Assembly (NCBI GenBank): GCA_002691145.1 | Contig: NZHE01000023.1 | Coordinates: 31,643-95,642, forward strand | Reading direction: 5' to 3' | Length of the DNA stretch: 64,000 nt | Source: Rickettsiales bacterium | Lineage (GTDB): Bacteria; Pseudomonadota; Alphaproteobacteria; Methylaequorales; Methylaequoraceae | Shown here: positions 26,677-36,755 of the stretch, piece after piece | How positions within the stretch are numbered: the first letter of the stretch is position 1 | Layout: each line of letters opens with the position of its first letter | Position numbers and translations under genes: made by a program | Notes under the pieces: generated by a model | Database searches by the model: none | Told to the model about the DNA's origin: nothing | The model's input: the letters and a program-made list of their open reading frames with translations, nothing else

Positions 26677-26733
26677 CATCAAAGGATGATTGAAAATAAT
26701 TATTGAATAATCTATTTTTAAATTCTTAGAATA

Positions 26734-29370
26734 ATGATTAAGTCAAAAGAAATAAGAGAAAAATTTTTGGATTTTTTTGAAAGCAATGGTCATAAAATCA
26801 TTAATTCTTCTCCTCTAATTCCGGACAACGATCCATCTCTATTATTTACAAACGCAGGAATGGTTCAATTCAAAAATATTTTTACAGGAAAGGAGAAGTC
26901 AAAGTTTTTAAATGTAGTCTCTGCGCAAAAATGTATAAGGGCTGGAGGAAAACATAATGACTTAAATAATGTTGGATATACTCCAAGACATCATACCTTT
27001 TTTGAAATGCTTGGAAATTTTTCTTTTGGTTCATACTTTAAACAGGAGGCTATTGAATTTGCATGGAAATTTTTGACAAAAGATTGTTTGTTGAAACCAG
27101 AAAAACTTGTAGTTACTGTTTACGAAGAGGACATTGATTCTTTTAAAATCTGGAAGAAATTATTAAGTAATAAAAACACCAAAATAATTAAAATTTCGTC
27201 ATCCGATAATTTTTGGTCTATGGGTGAGAAAGGTCCTTGTGGTCCCTGTAGCGAAATATTCTATGATAATGGAGAGAAAATTTATGGAGGTCTGCCTGGT
27301 AGTAAAGAGCAAGAAGGTGAGAGATTTGTAGAAGTGTGGAATTTAGTGTTTATGCAATTTGAAAAGGATGGGAATAAACTAAAAGAACTTCCGAAAAAAT
27401 GCGTTGACACAGGTATGGGACTCGAGAGAATTACAGCAGTGTTGAACGGTTTAACAAATAACTTTGAGACTGATATTTTTCTTAATTTAATAAATAAAAT
27501 CGAGGAATTAACGAAAATTTCCTGTAATAGTCAAAATATAGCCTCTTTTAGAATAATTTCTGATCATATGAGGTCAATTGTGTTCTTAATTTCTGAGGGT
27601 TTAATTCCTTCAAACGAGGGGAGGGGTTATGTTCTTAGAAGGATTATTAGAAGAGCGGCAAGACACATAAGCTTAATTGGCTTTGAAAAATCCATAATGT
27701 ATAAATTAGTAGAATATGTTTGTTGTGAATATAATGAAATATATTTTGATCTTAAACAAAATGAGAAGTACATCATTGAAACACTTGAAAACGAGGAAAA
27801 AAAATTCTCATTGACCCTAAAAGATGGACTTAGACTTTTAAATTTTGAAATTAAAAATCTTAAAACTAAAAACTTTCCTGAAAAAACTGCTTTTAAACTT
27901 TATGATACTTATGGTTTTCCATATGATATGACAGAAAATATTCTGAAAGAAAATAATTTAACTTTAGATATGAAAAAGTTACAGAAAATAATAAATAAAC
28001 AGAAATTTATTTCAAAAAAAAGTTGGAGAGGTAGTGGTGATTTAGAAGAGGAAAATGTTTTAATAGAATTAAAAAATAAATTTGAGAAAACAAACTTTCT
28101 TGGATACGAGCACACCAATTTGAAATCAAAGTTAATAGGCATTATCAACAAAGGTTCATTTACGGAAAGGGTATGTGATGGTGATTCGGCTTATCTCATA
28201 TTTGAATCAACTCCATTTTTTGCAGAGTCTGGAGGACAAATTGGGGACTCTGGAAAATTGTTATGTGCTTCAAATAATTCTGTTCTTTGTGAAATAAGTA
28301 AGACTATTAAAATCCAAGGAGATATATTTCTTCATGATGCAAAAAATATAAAAAAAGAATTATACATACACAATTCTTACGAGCTTCTAATTGATAAGGA
28401 ATCAAGAAATAAGATAAGAAATAATCATTCCGCTACTCATCTCTTGAATGAAAGTTTAAGAAGAATTCTAGGGGACCATATAAAGCAAAAAGGCTCGCTT
28501 GTTTCTGAATCGAAACTAAGATTTGATTATTCACACAATTCACCCCTTACACAAAAAGAAATTTTTTTAATTGAAGATTTAGTTAATTCTCAAATTAGAG
28601 AAAATCTAAAAATAAACATTAAATTCATGAAACCAAAGGATGCGATTGAATCTGGCACATTGGGGTTGTTTGGAGAGAAATACCCAGATCTCGCTAGAGT
28701 AGTTAACATGTCATATTCAGATAGCAAGAAAATTGATTCTTTCTCTTCGGAATTATGTGGAGGAACCCATGTAGATTTTACTGGTGAGATAGGCTACTTT
28801 AAAATTTTATCTGACACTTCAATTTCATCTGGGGTAAGAAGAATGGAGGCTATTACTGGTGAATACGCGCAAAAGTTTGTAAATCAAAAGGTTGAATTGA
28901 TCAGCAATTTAGCTTTTTTAGTTAAAACTGATGAGAGAAATATATTAGAAAAAATTAAAAATCTACTTCAAGAAAATAAATCTCTTAAATCCGCAGGAGC
29001 AAAAAATAATGAAGTAAAATTAAATGAGAAGTTCCTCTCAGTTATTAATGGGATAAGTGTTTATTGCCAGGAGGTTGAAACCAATTCCAAGGAAATAAAA
29101 AAGTATGCTGACCAAGTAAAATTAAAAAATAATTCATGTGCAAGTATAATTATAAACAGGCAAGACAAAAAAATTACATTTCTAATCTCATTAACCGATG
29201 ATTTAACAAAAAAACTTGACGCGCAAATAATTGCTAGAAAAGTGTCATCTATTTTGGGAGGAAAAGGTGGAGGTGGAAGAAAAGATTTAGCCCAAGGAGG
29301 AGGAATAGATGTAAGCAAGCTAAATGATGCTTTTAGTTTTTTTAAAGATCTATTTAAGGAAAATTTTTAA
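26734..29370 (+). CDS. alaS: alanyl-tRNA synthetase
   Basis: An 878-residue AlaRS. The class II catalytic domain contains NAGMVQFKNIF and RHHTFFEMLGNFSFG; the editing domain has NHSATHLLNESLR and, later, SSELCGGTHVDFTGEIG with the zinc-binding Cys/His set; the C-terminal C-Ala domain ends with GGKGGGGRKDLAQGGG. Full length for the family. Its 3' end overlaps the convergent icd by 21 bases. Confidence 0.98.
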   Translation: MIKSKEIREKFLDFFESNGHKIINSSPLIPDNDPSLLFTNAGMVQFKNIFTGKEKSKFLNVVSAQKCIRAGGKHNDLNNVGYTPRHHTFFEMLGNFSFGSYFKQEAIEFAWKFLTKDCLLKPEKLVVTVYEEDIDSFKIWKKLLSNKNTKIIKISSSDNFWSMGEKGPCGPCSEIFYDNGEKIYGGLPGSKEQEGERFVEVWNLVFMQFEKDGNKLKELPKKCVDTGMGLERITAVLNGLTNNFETDIFLNLINKIEELTKISCNSQNIASFRIISDHMRSIVFLISEGLIPSNEGRGYVLRRIIRRAARHISLIGFEKSIMYKLVEYVCCEYNEIYFDLKQNEKYIIETLENEEKKFSLTLKDGLRLLNFEIKNLKTKNFPEKTAFKLYDTYGFPYDMTENILKENNLTLDMKKLQKIINKQKFISKKSWRGSGDLEEENVLIELKNKFEKTNFLGYEHTNLKSKLIGIINKGSFTERVCDGDSAYLIFESTPFFAESGGQIGDSGKLLCASNNSVLCEISKTIKIQGDIFLHDAKNIKKELYIHNSYELLIDKESRNKIRNNHSATHLLNESLRRILGDHIKQKGSLVSESKLRFDYSHNSPLTQKEIFLIEDLVNSQIRENLKINIKFMKPKDAIESGTLGLFGEKYPDLARVVNMSYSDSKKIDSFSSELCGGTHVDFTGEIGYFKILSDTSISSGVRRMEAITGEYAQKFVNQKVELISNLAFLVKTDERNILEKIKNLLQENKSLKSAGAKNNEVKLNEKFLSVINGISVYCQEVETNSKEIKKYADQVKLKNNSCASIIINRQDKKITFLISLTDDLTKKLDAQIIARKVSSILGGKGGGGRKDLAQGGGIDVSKLNDAFSFFKDLFKENF

Positions 29371-30564
29371 CTTACTTTTTATCTCATGAATGAATTCATT
29401 GGTAGTTAGCCACTTTTGTTCTGGCCCCACGATTAGAGCAAGATCTTTTGTCATAAAACCAGATTCAACCATTTCAATGCAGATTTTTTCAAGTTGTTGT
29501 GTGAAAAATTGTAATTTTTCATTTTTATCAATGAAGCCCCGGAACCATAGGGCTCTTGACCATGCAAATATAGATGCTATTGGATTTGTAGAAGTTTCAA
29601 GTCCATTTTCATGCTGTCTAAAATGACTTGTGACGGTACCGTGAGCTGCCTCTGTTTCAATGATTTTTCCGTCAGGACTTTGTAAAATGGAGGTCATTAG
29701 TCCTAATGAACCATATCCCTGAGCGACCAAATCTGACATAACATCTCCATCATAATTTTTGCATGCCCATAAGTAGTCTCCTCGCCATTTTAATAAACAA
29801 GCAACCATATCATCTATTAACCTATGTTGATAAGTGATTTTAAAAGATTTAAATTTTTTTTTAAAATATTTTTCATATATTCCATCAAATATTTCCTTGA
29901 ACTTTTCATCATAATGCTGCAAAATTGTATTTTTTGTTGATAAGAAAACTGAAATTTTTTTTGATAAAGCATAATTAAAACATGAATGTGCAAAGTCACT
30001 TATTGATTTGTCAATATTATACATACCCATAGCAACACCAGGACTATCAAACTTAAAAATATTTAATTTTTTAATTTTATTTGAATTTTTAGATTTAAAA
30101 TTTAAAGTCAACTCACCAGGCTCAGTAATTCTTAAATCTTTAGATTTATAAATATCTCCAAAAGCATGTCTTGCGATAATTACTGGTTTTTCCCAGTGTG
30201 GTATCAATTTAGGAATATTTTTACAAATAATTGGTTCTCTAAAAATCGTTCCATTAAGAATATTTCTTATAGTACCATTGGGTGAATTAAATTTTTTTTT
30301 TAATTTAAATTCTTCGACCCTTTTGTCATCAGGAGTAATAGTTGCACATTTAACTCCTATTTTATTTTTTTTTATTGCTTTTGCTGCTTCTGTGGTAACT
30401 AAGTCATTGGTTAAATTTCTATTTTTAATGCCAAGGTCATATTCTAGTAATTCAATTTCAAGATGTGGTAAAATTAACTCATCTTTTATTTTTTTCCAGA
30501 TAACTCTGGCCATTTCGTCTCCATTGATATCAACAATTGGGTTATTAACTTTAATTTTTGACAT
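29350..30564 (-). CDS. icd: NADP-dependent isocitrate dehydrogenase
   Basis: A 404-residue dimeric isocitrate dehydrogenase of the subfamily shared with eukaryotic IDH1/2, common in alphaproteobacteria. Signatures include NPIVDINGDEMARVIWKKIK, GTIRNILNGTIFREPI, the metal Asp in YQHRLIDDMVACLLKW, KNYDGDVMSDLVAQGYGSLG and the NADP-specificity region AAHGTVTSHFRQH. It makes 2-oxoglutarate in the TCA cycle. The ATG at 30564 overlaps the reconstructed end of the upstream LOG gene by 14 bases. Confidence 0.96.
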   Translation of the reverse strand: MSKIKVNNPIVDINGDEMARVIWKKIKDELILPHLEIELLEYDLGIKNRNLTNDLVTTEAAKAIKKNKIGVKCATITPDDKRVEEFKLKKKFNSPNGTIRNILNGTIFREPIICKNIPKLIPHWEKPVIIARHAFGDIYKSKDLRITEPGELTLNFKSKNSNKIKKLNIFKFDSPGVAMGMYNIDKSISDFAHSCFNYALSKKISVFLSTKNTILQHYDEKFKEIFDGIYEKYFKKKFKSFKITYQHRLIDDMVACLLKWRGDYLWACKNYDGDVMSDLVAQGYGSLGLMTSILQSPDGKIIETEAAHGTVTSHFRQHENGLETSTNPIASIFAWSRALWFRGFIDKNEKLQFFTQQLEKICIEMVESGFMTKDLALIVGPEQKWLTTNEFIHEIKSKLKIFLK

Positions 30565-31100
30565 CAATGCTCCTCATATGTCTAATATTTTTAGGTTCTA
30601 AAAAAATTATATTTTTTTTTATCGAATCTTTTTTGATCATATTTTTTTCTGTTAAATAATTTAGATATTTAAAAAAAGGATTCCAAAGTTCATCACTTAT
30701 TAAAAAAATATTTTTTTGTAACCTCTTCATATTCTCTTTTTACAATTAAATCTAAAAGCTCATTTAACGTTCCTAAACCTCCGGGTAAAAAAATAAAGCA
30801 ATCTGACCTAGCAATAAATTGTTTTTTTCTTTCCTCAAGAGTTCTGGTTATAATTAAATCAGTTATATACTTATTCTTTTTTACCTCATGTTTAAAATTA
30901 TAATTTATAATGCCAAAAACCCTGATTTTTTCCTCAAACGCTGTCTTTGATAGACTATGCATAAGTCCTGTCGATTCTCCACCTATTACTAGATTAAACT
31001 TATTGAGCTTGAGCCATTTAACTAATTCTGAAATTATCATTGAGTAATTTTTATTAGGTTTTAATCTTGAACTACAAAAAATTCCAATATTCTTGAGCAT
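30551..31100 (-). CDS. LOG-family (TIGR00730-type) protein, frameshifted
   Basis: The intact first part (30693-31100, 135 residues) is a lysine decarboxylase-like/LOG Rossmann protein with VIGGESTGLMHSLSK and the FLPGGLGTLNELLDLIVKRE motif (PGGxGTxxE). It stops early for the family. Deleting one base in the 7-A run at 30711-30717 opens a continuation in another frame (IFLISDELWNPFFKYLNYL, then TEKNMIKKDSIKKNIIFLEP) that matches the usual LOG C terminus and ends at a TAA at 30551, overlapping the icd start. Restored length is 182 residues, normal for the family. LOG enzymes release cytokinin-type bases from nucleotide monophosphates or act as nucleotide hydrolases; the bacterial role is not settled. 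Confidence 0.7.
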
Positions 31101-31170
31101 TTTATTTTAAAAAAAAGATAAATAATTATGAAAACTAAGTTATAATAAAGAAAATTTAATACTCTGTATA

Positions 31171-32112
31171 ATGAAAAAAGAATTTTTATTATTAATCACT
31201 TTATTTTCAGCCGGTTTTTTGGTTTATGTATTTTTACCTGATCTTGATAATAAAAAAAAAGTCGATGAAGATACTCAAGCTCAAACTAAAATTTTAGATG
31301 AAAATAAGGATAATGAATTACTTTCCTTTGATATTGTAAGAATTACTAAAGAGGGTGATGCTGTGATTGCTGGAAGATCTAGTCCTAATCAAAACGTAAT
31401 GATTTTTGAAGGTGAGCAAAAATTAGCTACTGTAAAAGCAGATATGAATGGTGAGTGGGTTTGGACTAGTGAAACCCCAATAGGATTTGGAGTAAAAAGG
31501 TTGTATTTGAAAACAAATGATTTAAATAATGAAGATATTTTATCTTCACAAACTATAATTGTATTTTTAGAAGATAACAAAGCAAGCAAACCAATTGTAT
31601 TGAGGTATAATAATAATGAACAAATTAATTCTGAAATTTTAAATCTAGAAAAAATAGATGATGGCATAGTTTTGGACATTTTAGAATATTCTGAAGAAGG
31701 GAAACTTATGCTTTCAGGAAGAACAACTCCAAAAAAAAAAGTTACTTTGTATTTAAATGATGGTTTATTTGGTCATACTGTATCTAACATAGATGGTTTT
31801 TGGAATTTTGTATCAAATGAAAAAATTAAGGCTGGAAAATCTTCATTAAGAATAGATATGATTAACAATGGTGAATCAAAAACATTCACAACAACAATTT
31901 TTGGTGAGAGTATTAACAACTTTAAAACTGAGCTGAAAAATACAAAATTTATTGTTCAACCAGGAAATAGTCTCTGGAGAATTGCGAGAAAAACTCTTGG
32001 AGGAGGCATCTTATATTCTGAAATTTATAAAAAAAATTTTATAAAGATAAAAAATCCCAACATGATTTTTCCTGGCCAAGTATTTGATATACCCATAATT
32101 TCAAAAGAATAA
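31171..32112 (+). CDS. membrane-anchored LysM protein with two Ig-like domains
   Basis: A 313-residue envelope protein. An N-terminal hydrophobic segment (residues 5-22, FLLLITLFSAGFLVYVF) anchors it. Two similar beta-sandwich repeats follow, each with a glycine/pro turn then a W: AGRSSPNQNVMIFEGEQ to NGEWVW (about 70-105) and SGRTTPKKKVTLYLNDG to DGFWNF (about 182-215). The C terminus is a LysM domain starting at FIVQPGNSLWRIARKTLG and ending FPGQVFDIP, predicted to bind peptidoglycan. This architecture is widespread and uncharacterised in alphaproteobacteria. Upstream of psd by 15 bases. Confidence 0.8.
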   Translation: MKKEFLLLITLFSAGFLVYVFLPDLDNKKKVDEDTQAQTKILDENKDNELLSFDIVRITKEGDAVIAGRSSPNQNVMIFEGEQKLATVKADMNGEWVWTSETPIGFGVKRLYLKTNDLNNEDILSSQTIIVFLEDNKASKPIVLRYNNNEQINSEILNLEKIDDGIVLDILEYSEEGKLMLSGRTTPKKKVTLYLNDGLFGHTVSNIDGFWNFVSNEKIKAGKSSLRIDMINNGESKTFTTTIFGESINNFKTELKNTKFIVQPGNSLWRIARKTLGGGILYSEIYKKNFIKIKNPNMIFPGQVFDIPIISKE

Positions 32113-32127
32113 AACAAGAGAAAACCT

Positions 32128-32907
32128 ATGAGTAAAAATAATAATACACCTCAAAAAATTACATTTAAGCAAGTTTTAGAAAATATTAAATACTTTTTAA
32201 ATGACATTGAAATATTAAAAACAGTATTGGTTCCCATTCACAAGACAGGTATTCCTTTCATAATAATTTTTGCATTAATTTCTTTAATAATTGGTTCTTT
32301 TTCCGATTTTCTTGGTTGGCTTGGTTTGTTGTTGACCATGTGGTGCGTATATTTTTTTAGAGATCCGAAAAGAGTTACTCCTAAAATAAAGAACACTTTT
32401 TTTGCCTCAGCAGATGGGAAAGTTCTACCTATTAAATTATCTCAACCTCCCACCGAGTCTGGAATCAATAAGAAGATGAACAAAATAAGTACTTTTATGA
32501 ATGTTTTTAATGTGCATGTAAACAGAATTCCGATTGACGGTAAAATTTCGAAATTATCTTATGTTCCTGGAGCTTTTTTTAACGCGTCTTTAGACAAGGC
32601 GAGTGAAGACAATGAGAAAATGGTGATAACAATGGAAATAGAAAAGAATTTGAATATTGTAATTGTTCAAATAGCTGGATTAATTGCTAGAAGAATAAAA
32701 TGTGATTTGAAAGAGGGACAACAGGTAAAAGCAGGAGAAAAATTTGGAATCATCAGATTTGGAAGTAGAGTTGATGTTTACTTACCTGACCACTTTGATA
32801 TAAAAGTTTTAGAGGGACAAACAATGATTGGAGGAGAGACTTTTTTTGCAAATTATAAAAGTAAAAAACATCCAAGTTCTGAACTGAACACATTGAAAAA
32901 GAAATAA
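32128..32907 (+). CDS. psd: phosphatidylserine decarboxylase proenzyme
   Basis: A 259-residue decarboxylase making phosphatidylethanolamine at the inner membrane. It has two membrane segments near residues 43-80 followed by the compact catalytic domain: YFFRDPKRVTP, SADGKV, FMNVFNVHVNRIP and the self-cleavage region FGIIRFGSRVDVYLP, where cleavage before Ser of Gly-Ser gives the pyruvoyl group. This is the short prokaryotic type. Directly followed by pssA, which makes its substrate. Confidence 0.95.
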   Translation: MSKNNNTPQKITFKQVLENIKYFLNDIEILKTVLVPIHKTGIPFIIIFALISLIIGSFSDFLGWLGLLLTMWCVYFFRDPKRVTPKIKNTFFASADGKVLPIKLSQPPTESGINKKMNKISTFMNVFNVHVNRIPIDGKISKLSYVPGAFFNASLDKASEDNEKMVITMEIEKNLNIVIVQIAGLIARRIKCDLKEGQQVKAGEKFGIIRFGSRVDVYLPDHFDIKVLEGQTMIGGETFFANYKSKKHPSSELNTLKKK

Positions 32908-32933
32908 TTAATTTCCAGATGTTCATTTATTAA

Positions 32934-33659
32934 ATGAAAAGATTATCAATCATAAGATTAATACCAAATATTTTTACTTTTCTTTCACTTACACTCGGAC
33001 TCACATCAATAAAATTTGCTTTGGAAAGTAAGTGGGAGATATCAGTATCGTTAATTGTTTTTGCTTCATTTCTGGATAATGTTGACGGAAAACTAGCAAG
33101 ACTTTTAAAAAGTAGTTCTGACTTTGGAGTTGAACTAGATTCTTTGTCAGACTTCTTAAGTTTTGGTATTGCGCCGGCTTTGATTGTATATTTTTGGACA
33201 ATGTCTCTAAACTTGGAGAATAGTTGGGCTTTTGTAATTTTCTATTCAATTTGCTCTTCTTCGAGACTAGCAAGATTTAATACAAATGCCTTAGATGAAA
33301 ATAATAAAATAGAATTAAAATTTTTCAGAGGAATATCGACTCCAGCGGCGGCTGGTTTAGTTTTGTTACCAATGATGCTTCACTTTAGATTTCAGAATGA
33401 TGTTTTTTTAAATCCTTTTTTTTCCGCTTTTGTTTTAGTAATTGCAGGAATTTTTATGATTAGCAATATTCCGTCATTTTCAATGAAAGGCTTTAAATTA
33501 AAAAAATCAGTGTTACCATTCCTAATATTAGTATTTGCAAGTTTTTTGTCACTACTAATTACTGATTTTTGGCTTGCTATGATTTTGTTTATTTGCACCT
33601 ATTTTTTTACAATTCCATTAGCTTTTTTTAAATGGAAGACTAGGCATACCGATTCTTAA
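32934..33659 (+). CDS. pssA: CDP-diacylglycerol-serine O-phosphatidyltransferase
   Basis: A 241-residue multi-pass membrane enzyme that makes phosphatidylserine. The CDP-alcohol phosphotransferase motif is intact: DNVDGKLARLLKSSSDFGVE then LDSLSD, i.e. D-x2-DG-x2-AR-x8-G-x3-D-x3-D. Further hydrophobic helices follow (TPAAAGLVLLPMML). Twenty-six bases after psd, so one phospholipid operon. Its end overlaps the convergent RND gene by 42 bases. Confidence 0.95.
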   Translation: MKRLSIIRLIPNIFTFLSLTLGLTSIKFALESKWEISVSLIVFASFLDNVDGKLARLLKSSSDFGVELDSLSDFLSFGIAPALIVYFWTMSLNLENSWAFVIFYSICSSSRLARFNTNALDENNKIELKFFRGISTPAAAGLVLLPMMLHFRFQNDVFLNPFFSAFVLVIAGIFMISNIPSFSMKGFKLKKSVLPFLILVFASFLSLLITDFWLAMILFICTYFFTIPLAFFKWKTRHTDS

Positions 33660-36600
33660 TTGTTTATTTTTAATTCTCTCACCTATTAATAGTAAGCAAG
33701 GTGTAATAATAAGAGTCAATATGAATGAAAATAGAATACCAAAAACAATTGCATTTGATAGTTGAAGCCACCATTGTGAGCTAGGACTTCCAAAATTTAA
33801 TTCTTGGGTAAAAAAATTTATATTTATACCACAAGCCATTGGTATTAAACCAAAAAAGGTCGTAAGTGTTGTTAATAGAACTGGTCTAAGCCGTTGTGCG
33901 CCTGTTCTTAAAATTGCATCTATAATATCCTCAGTTTTTCTTCTTATACTTATGTAAGTATCAATCAAAACTATATTGTTATTTACCACAATGCCAGCTA
34001 AAGCAATTATTCCAATTCCCGACATTACTATACCAAAGGGTTGATTGGTTATCATTAAACCAATCATAACACCAATTGTTGACATAATTACTGAAGTTAA
34101 TATTATAAACGAATAATAAAAACTTTCAAAAGTTAAAATTAAAATTAAAGATATTAAAAATAATGAAATTATAAATGCTTTTACTAAAAACTTTTTTGCA
34201 ACTTCTTGATCCTCTTCCTCTCCTCTAAATTTTATTTCTGAAGAAAATTCTTTTTCCTTTTTTTCTAACCATTTTTTTATTTCTGAAACCTTAGTATTTA
34301 CTATATAATTAGAATTTACATCAAAACGAATACTCACAGAATTTCTAGAGTCAACTCGCGTAATTTTCCCCGTTCTTGGAACAGCGTTTCTTTTTACGAA
34401 TAAATTTAGTGGAACCAATCCTTTTTTACCTTCAATTTCAATTCTATCTAATTCATCTAGTGTTTGATAATCCTCTTTATATTTTACTACAACATCGATT
34501 TCTTCGTCACTATCTTCGGGCATATACTCATTAATTTTAACTCCATGTGTTACCATTTGTATAGCATTTCCAATAACTTCAAGATCTACTCCTTGTTTAT
34601 TTGCTTTTGCTCTATCTACCTGTAACTCCCAATCAATTCCAGGAGAACTAAAACCGTCATCTAAATTTTTCACCCATTTCTGTTTATTTAAATATTCGAT
34701 AATAATTTTGGCCTCCTTTTTTAGTTTAGACTTTGATAAATTGCTTATTTCGATATCTATATCTTTATCGTTAGGAGGACCATCTTTCTTCTCAATGACT
34801 TCAATTTTTATACCTGGAAATTTTTGTAATTCATCTTCTAGATTCTTTATAATCATTGAAGTATTTTCTCTTTCTTTCCAAGTTATGAATTCAATATTGA
34901 TTGAACCAATAATATCGTCACTTCCTTGTTTTCTATTGTCTATCATTCCTGTTTTAGAATAAATATTCTTAATTGAATTATTTTGTAAGAGTTTTTTTTC
35001 TACTTTACTAATTATTGTATCTTTATCAAATATTGACAAATTTCCCCTTGCGTGGACTACGACCTCAGCATAATCAGGTTCAATAGGAGGAAAAAATTCA
35101 AAACCTTTTCCAATTTTTGCGTACATGATTTGAATTGAAATCAAAAGTAATAAAGTAGAAAATAAAATTTTTTTTGGATGAATTAAAGCAGTCTTTAAAA
35201 TATCTAAATATTTTCTTTGGATTCCTGTAATTTTATCTAATTCTCCGTTTTCCAAAAGCATCAAATTTTTTTGTTGGTAGTCATTTTTTGGTTTATCAGT
35301 GCCAAAAATTTTCCCTAGAACTGGAATAAAAATTAAAGCCATGCTAAGTGAAGAAATTAAGACAGTTAGAAGTGTTACTGGTAAATAGTACATAAATTCT
35401 CCAGCAATACCTGGCCAGAATATTAGTGGAAAAAAAGCAGCCAAAGTTGTTGAAGTTGATGCTATTACAGGGATAGACATTTTTTGTGCAGACATAAGAA
35501 ATATTTTATTTTTTGAAATTCCTTCAGCATATTTTCTATTAGCAAATTCTACTATAATTATTGCTCCATCAATAAGTATTCCTACGCTCAAAATTAAGGA
35601 AAATAAGACAACAATGTTTATAGTTACTCCAAGAAATGACAAAAATATCATTGAAATTAAAAAGGATCCAGGAATTGCAATACTTACTAAAATTGCTGAT
35701 TTGATACCCATCCAGTATATTATGATCATTAAAACTAAACTAATTGCTAAAATTACATTATTCTCTAAGTCGGTAATCATAGAGTTTATATTTATTGATT
35801 CATCTTGAAAGAAGTCTACTTTTAATTGTTCAGGAGCATCCTTGAGAGATTTGTAAGTTATGTCTTTGACATTCTCAATAGTATTTATAATATTTTCTCC
35901 AGTCCTTTTTGATACCTCTAATATAATCGCTGATTCTCCATTATTTCTGGCAAAACCGACCACATCTTTGAATGAATCTCTTACCTCAGCAACATTTCCA
36001 AGAGTAACAGTTGAATTATTATCCGATCTAATTGGTAAATCTAATATATCATTAATTGACTCAAACAGACCCGGGACTTTAATGTTAAAACTCCCTGTTT
36101 GTGTATTTAATGCTCCGGCAGGTATTAAAATATTACTTTTTTGTAAAGCTTTTAGAAGATCAATTGAAGTTAATCCAAAAGCTTTAACAGTTTGTGGATC
36201 TACTATAATTTCAATTTGTCTTTCATCATCTCCAGTAGTTTTTACTTCAAGTATTTCTGATATACTTTCAATATCATTTTTTAACTTCTTGGCAATCTTT
36301 ACAAGTGCTCTCTTCTCGTAATTTCCGTAAATAGCAATAGCTAATACAGGAAATCTTGATAAATTTACCTCAGAAACTATTGGTTCTCTGGTTTCAGATG
36401 GAAGTTTACTTTTAACCAATTCAACCTTTACTCTAGTATCGTCTAGAGCTTTTTCTGACTGAAAACCAGCGTCAAATTCTAAAATTACGTTTCCTCCTCC
36501 TAGATATGCAGTTGAGGACATTTTTTTTATTCCCTCAATATTTTTAAGCTCTTTTTCTAACGGTTTTATTAATAATCTCTCGGAATCTTCAGGAGATATT

Positions 36601-36755
36601 CCTTGATGAAAAATTGAAACATAAATTATTGGTAGGCTTATATCTGGATCAGCCTCTCTCGGGAGAGAGAGATAAGAATAAAGTCCAAAAATTAGAGAAA
36701 ACAAAAGAACAGTTAAAAGAGCTTTACTTGATGACAATATCCTTTCTAACATCAT
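33618..36755 (-). CDS. RND-family efflux pump, inner membrane subunit
   Basis: A 1045-residue HAE1/AcrB-type transporter. It begins MMLERILSSSKALLTVLLFS, a short-cytoplasmic start before TM1, then SLPREADPDISLPIIYVSIF, typical of the family. TM4 reads VGILIDGAIIIVEFANR, where the usual Asp-Asp proton relay pair is Asp-Gly, as in some HAE1 relatives. Two periplasmic porter loops and GTDKPK between TM6 and TM7 are present, and RTGAQRLRPVLLTTLTTFFG is the conserved TM11 entry. Its ATG overlaps the adaptor stop (ATGA). Substrate unknown; drug, lipid or metabolite export are all possible. Confidence 0.9.
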   Translation of the reverse strand: MMLERILSSSKALLTVLLFSLIFGLYSYLSLPREADPDISLPIIYVSIFHQGISPEDSERLLIKPLEKELKNIEGIKKMSSTAYLGGGNVILEFDAGFQSEKALDDTRVKVELVKSKLPSETREPIVSEVNLSRFPVLAIAIYGNYEKRALVKIAKKLKNDIESISEILEVKTTGDDERQIEIIVDPQTVKAFGLTSIDLLKALQKSNILIPAGALNTQTGSFNIKVPGLFESINDILDLPIRSDNNSTVTLGNVAEVRDSFKDVVGFARNNGESAIILEVSKRTGENIINTIENVKDITYKSLKDAPEQLKVDFFQDESININSMITDLENNVILAISLVLMIIIYWMGIKSAILVSIAIPGSFLISMIFLSFLGVTINIVVLFSLILSVGILIDGAIIIVEFANRKYAEGISKNKIFLMSAQKMSIPVIASTSTTLAAFFPLIFWPGIAGEFMYYLPVTLLTVLISSLSMALIFIPVLGKIFGTDKPKNDYQQKNLMLLENGELDKITGIQRKYLDILKTALIHPKKILFSTLLLLISIQIMYAKIGKGFEFFPPIEPDYAEVVVHARGNLSIFDKDTIISKVEKKLLQNNSIKNIYSKTGMIDNRKQGSDDIIGSINIEFITWKERENTSMIIKNLEDELQKFPGIKIEVIEKKDGPPNDKDIDIEISNLSKSKLKKEAKIIIEYLNKQKWVKNLDDGFSSPGIDWELQVDRAKANKQGVDLEVIGNAIQMVTHGVKINEYMPEDSDEEIDVVVKYKEDYQTLDELDRIEIEGKKGLVPLNLFVKRNAVPRTGKITRVDSRNSVSIRFDVNSNYIVNTKVSEIKKWLEKKEKEFSSEIKFRGEEEDQEVAKKFLVKAFIISLFLISLILILTFESFYYSFIILTSVIMSTIGVMIGLMITNQPFGIVMSGIGIIALAGIVVNNNIVLIDTYISIRRKTEDIIDAILRTGAQRLRPVLLTTLTTFFGLIPMACGININFFTQELNFGSPSSQWWLQLSNAIVFGILFSFILTLIITPCLLLIGERIKNKQLRIGMPSLPFKKS

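Noticed and set aside
26677..26733. Terminator between recA and alaS
   Set aside because: Only a weak GATT/AATC pairing without a T tract; read-through is likely.
35860..36321. 153-residue plus-strand frame opposite the RND pump
   Set aside because: Shadow of the conserved porter domain; hydrophobic antisense composition only.
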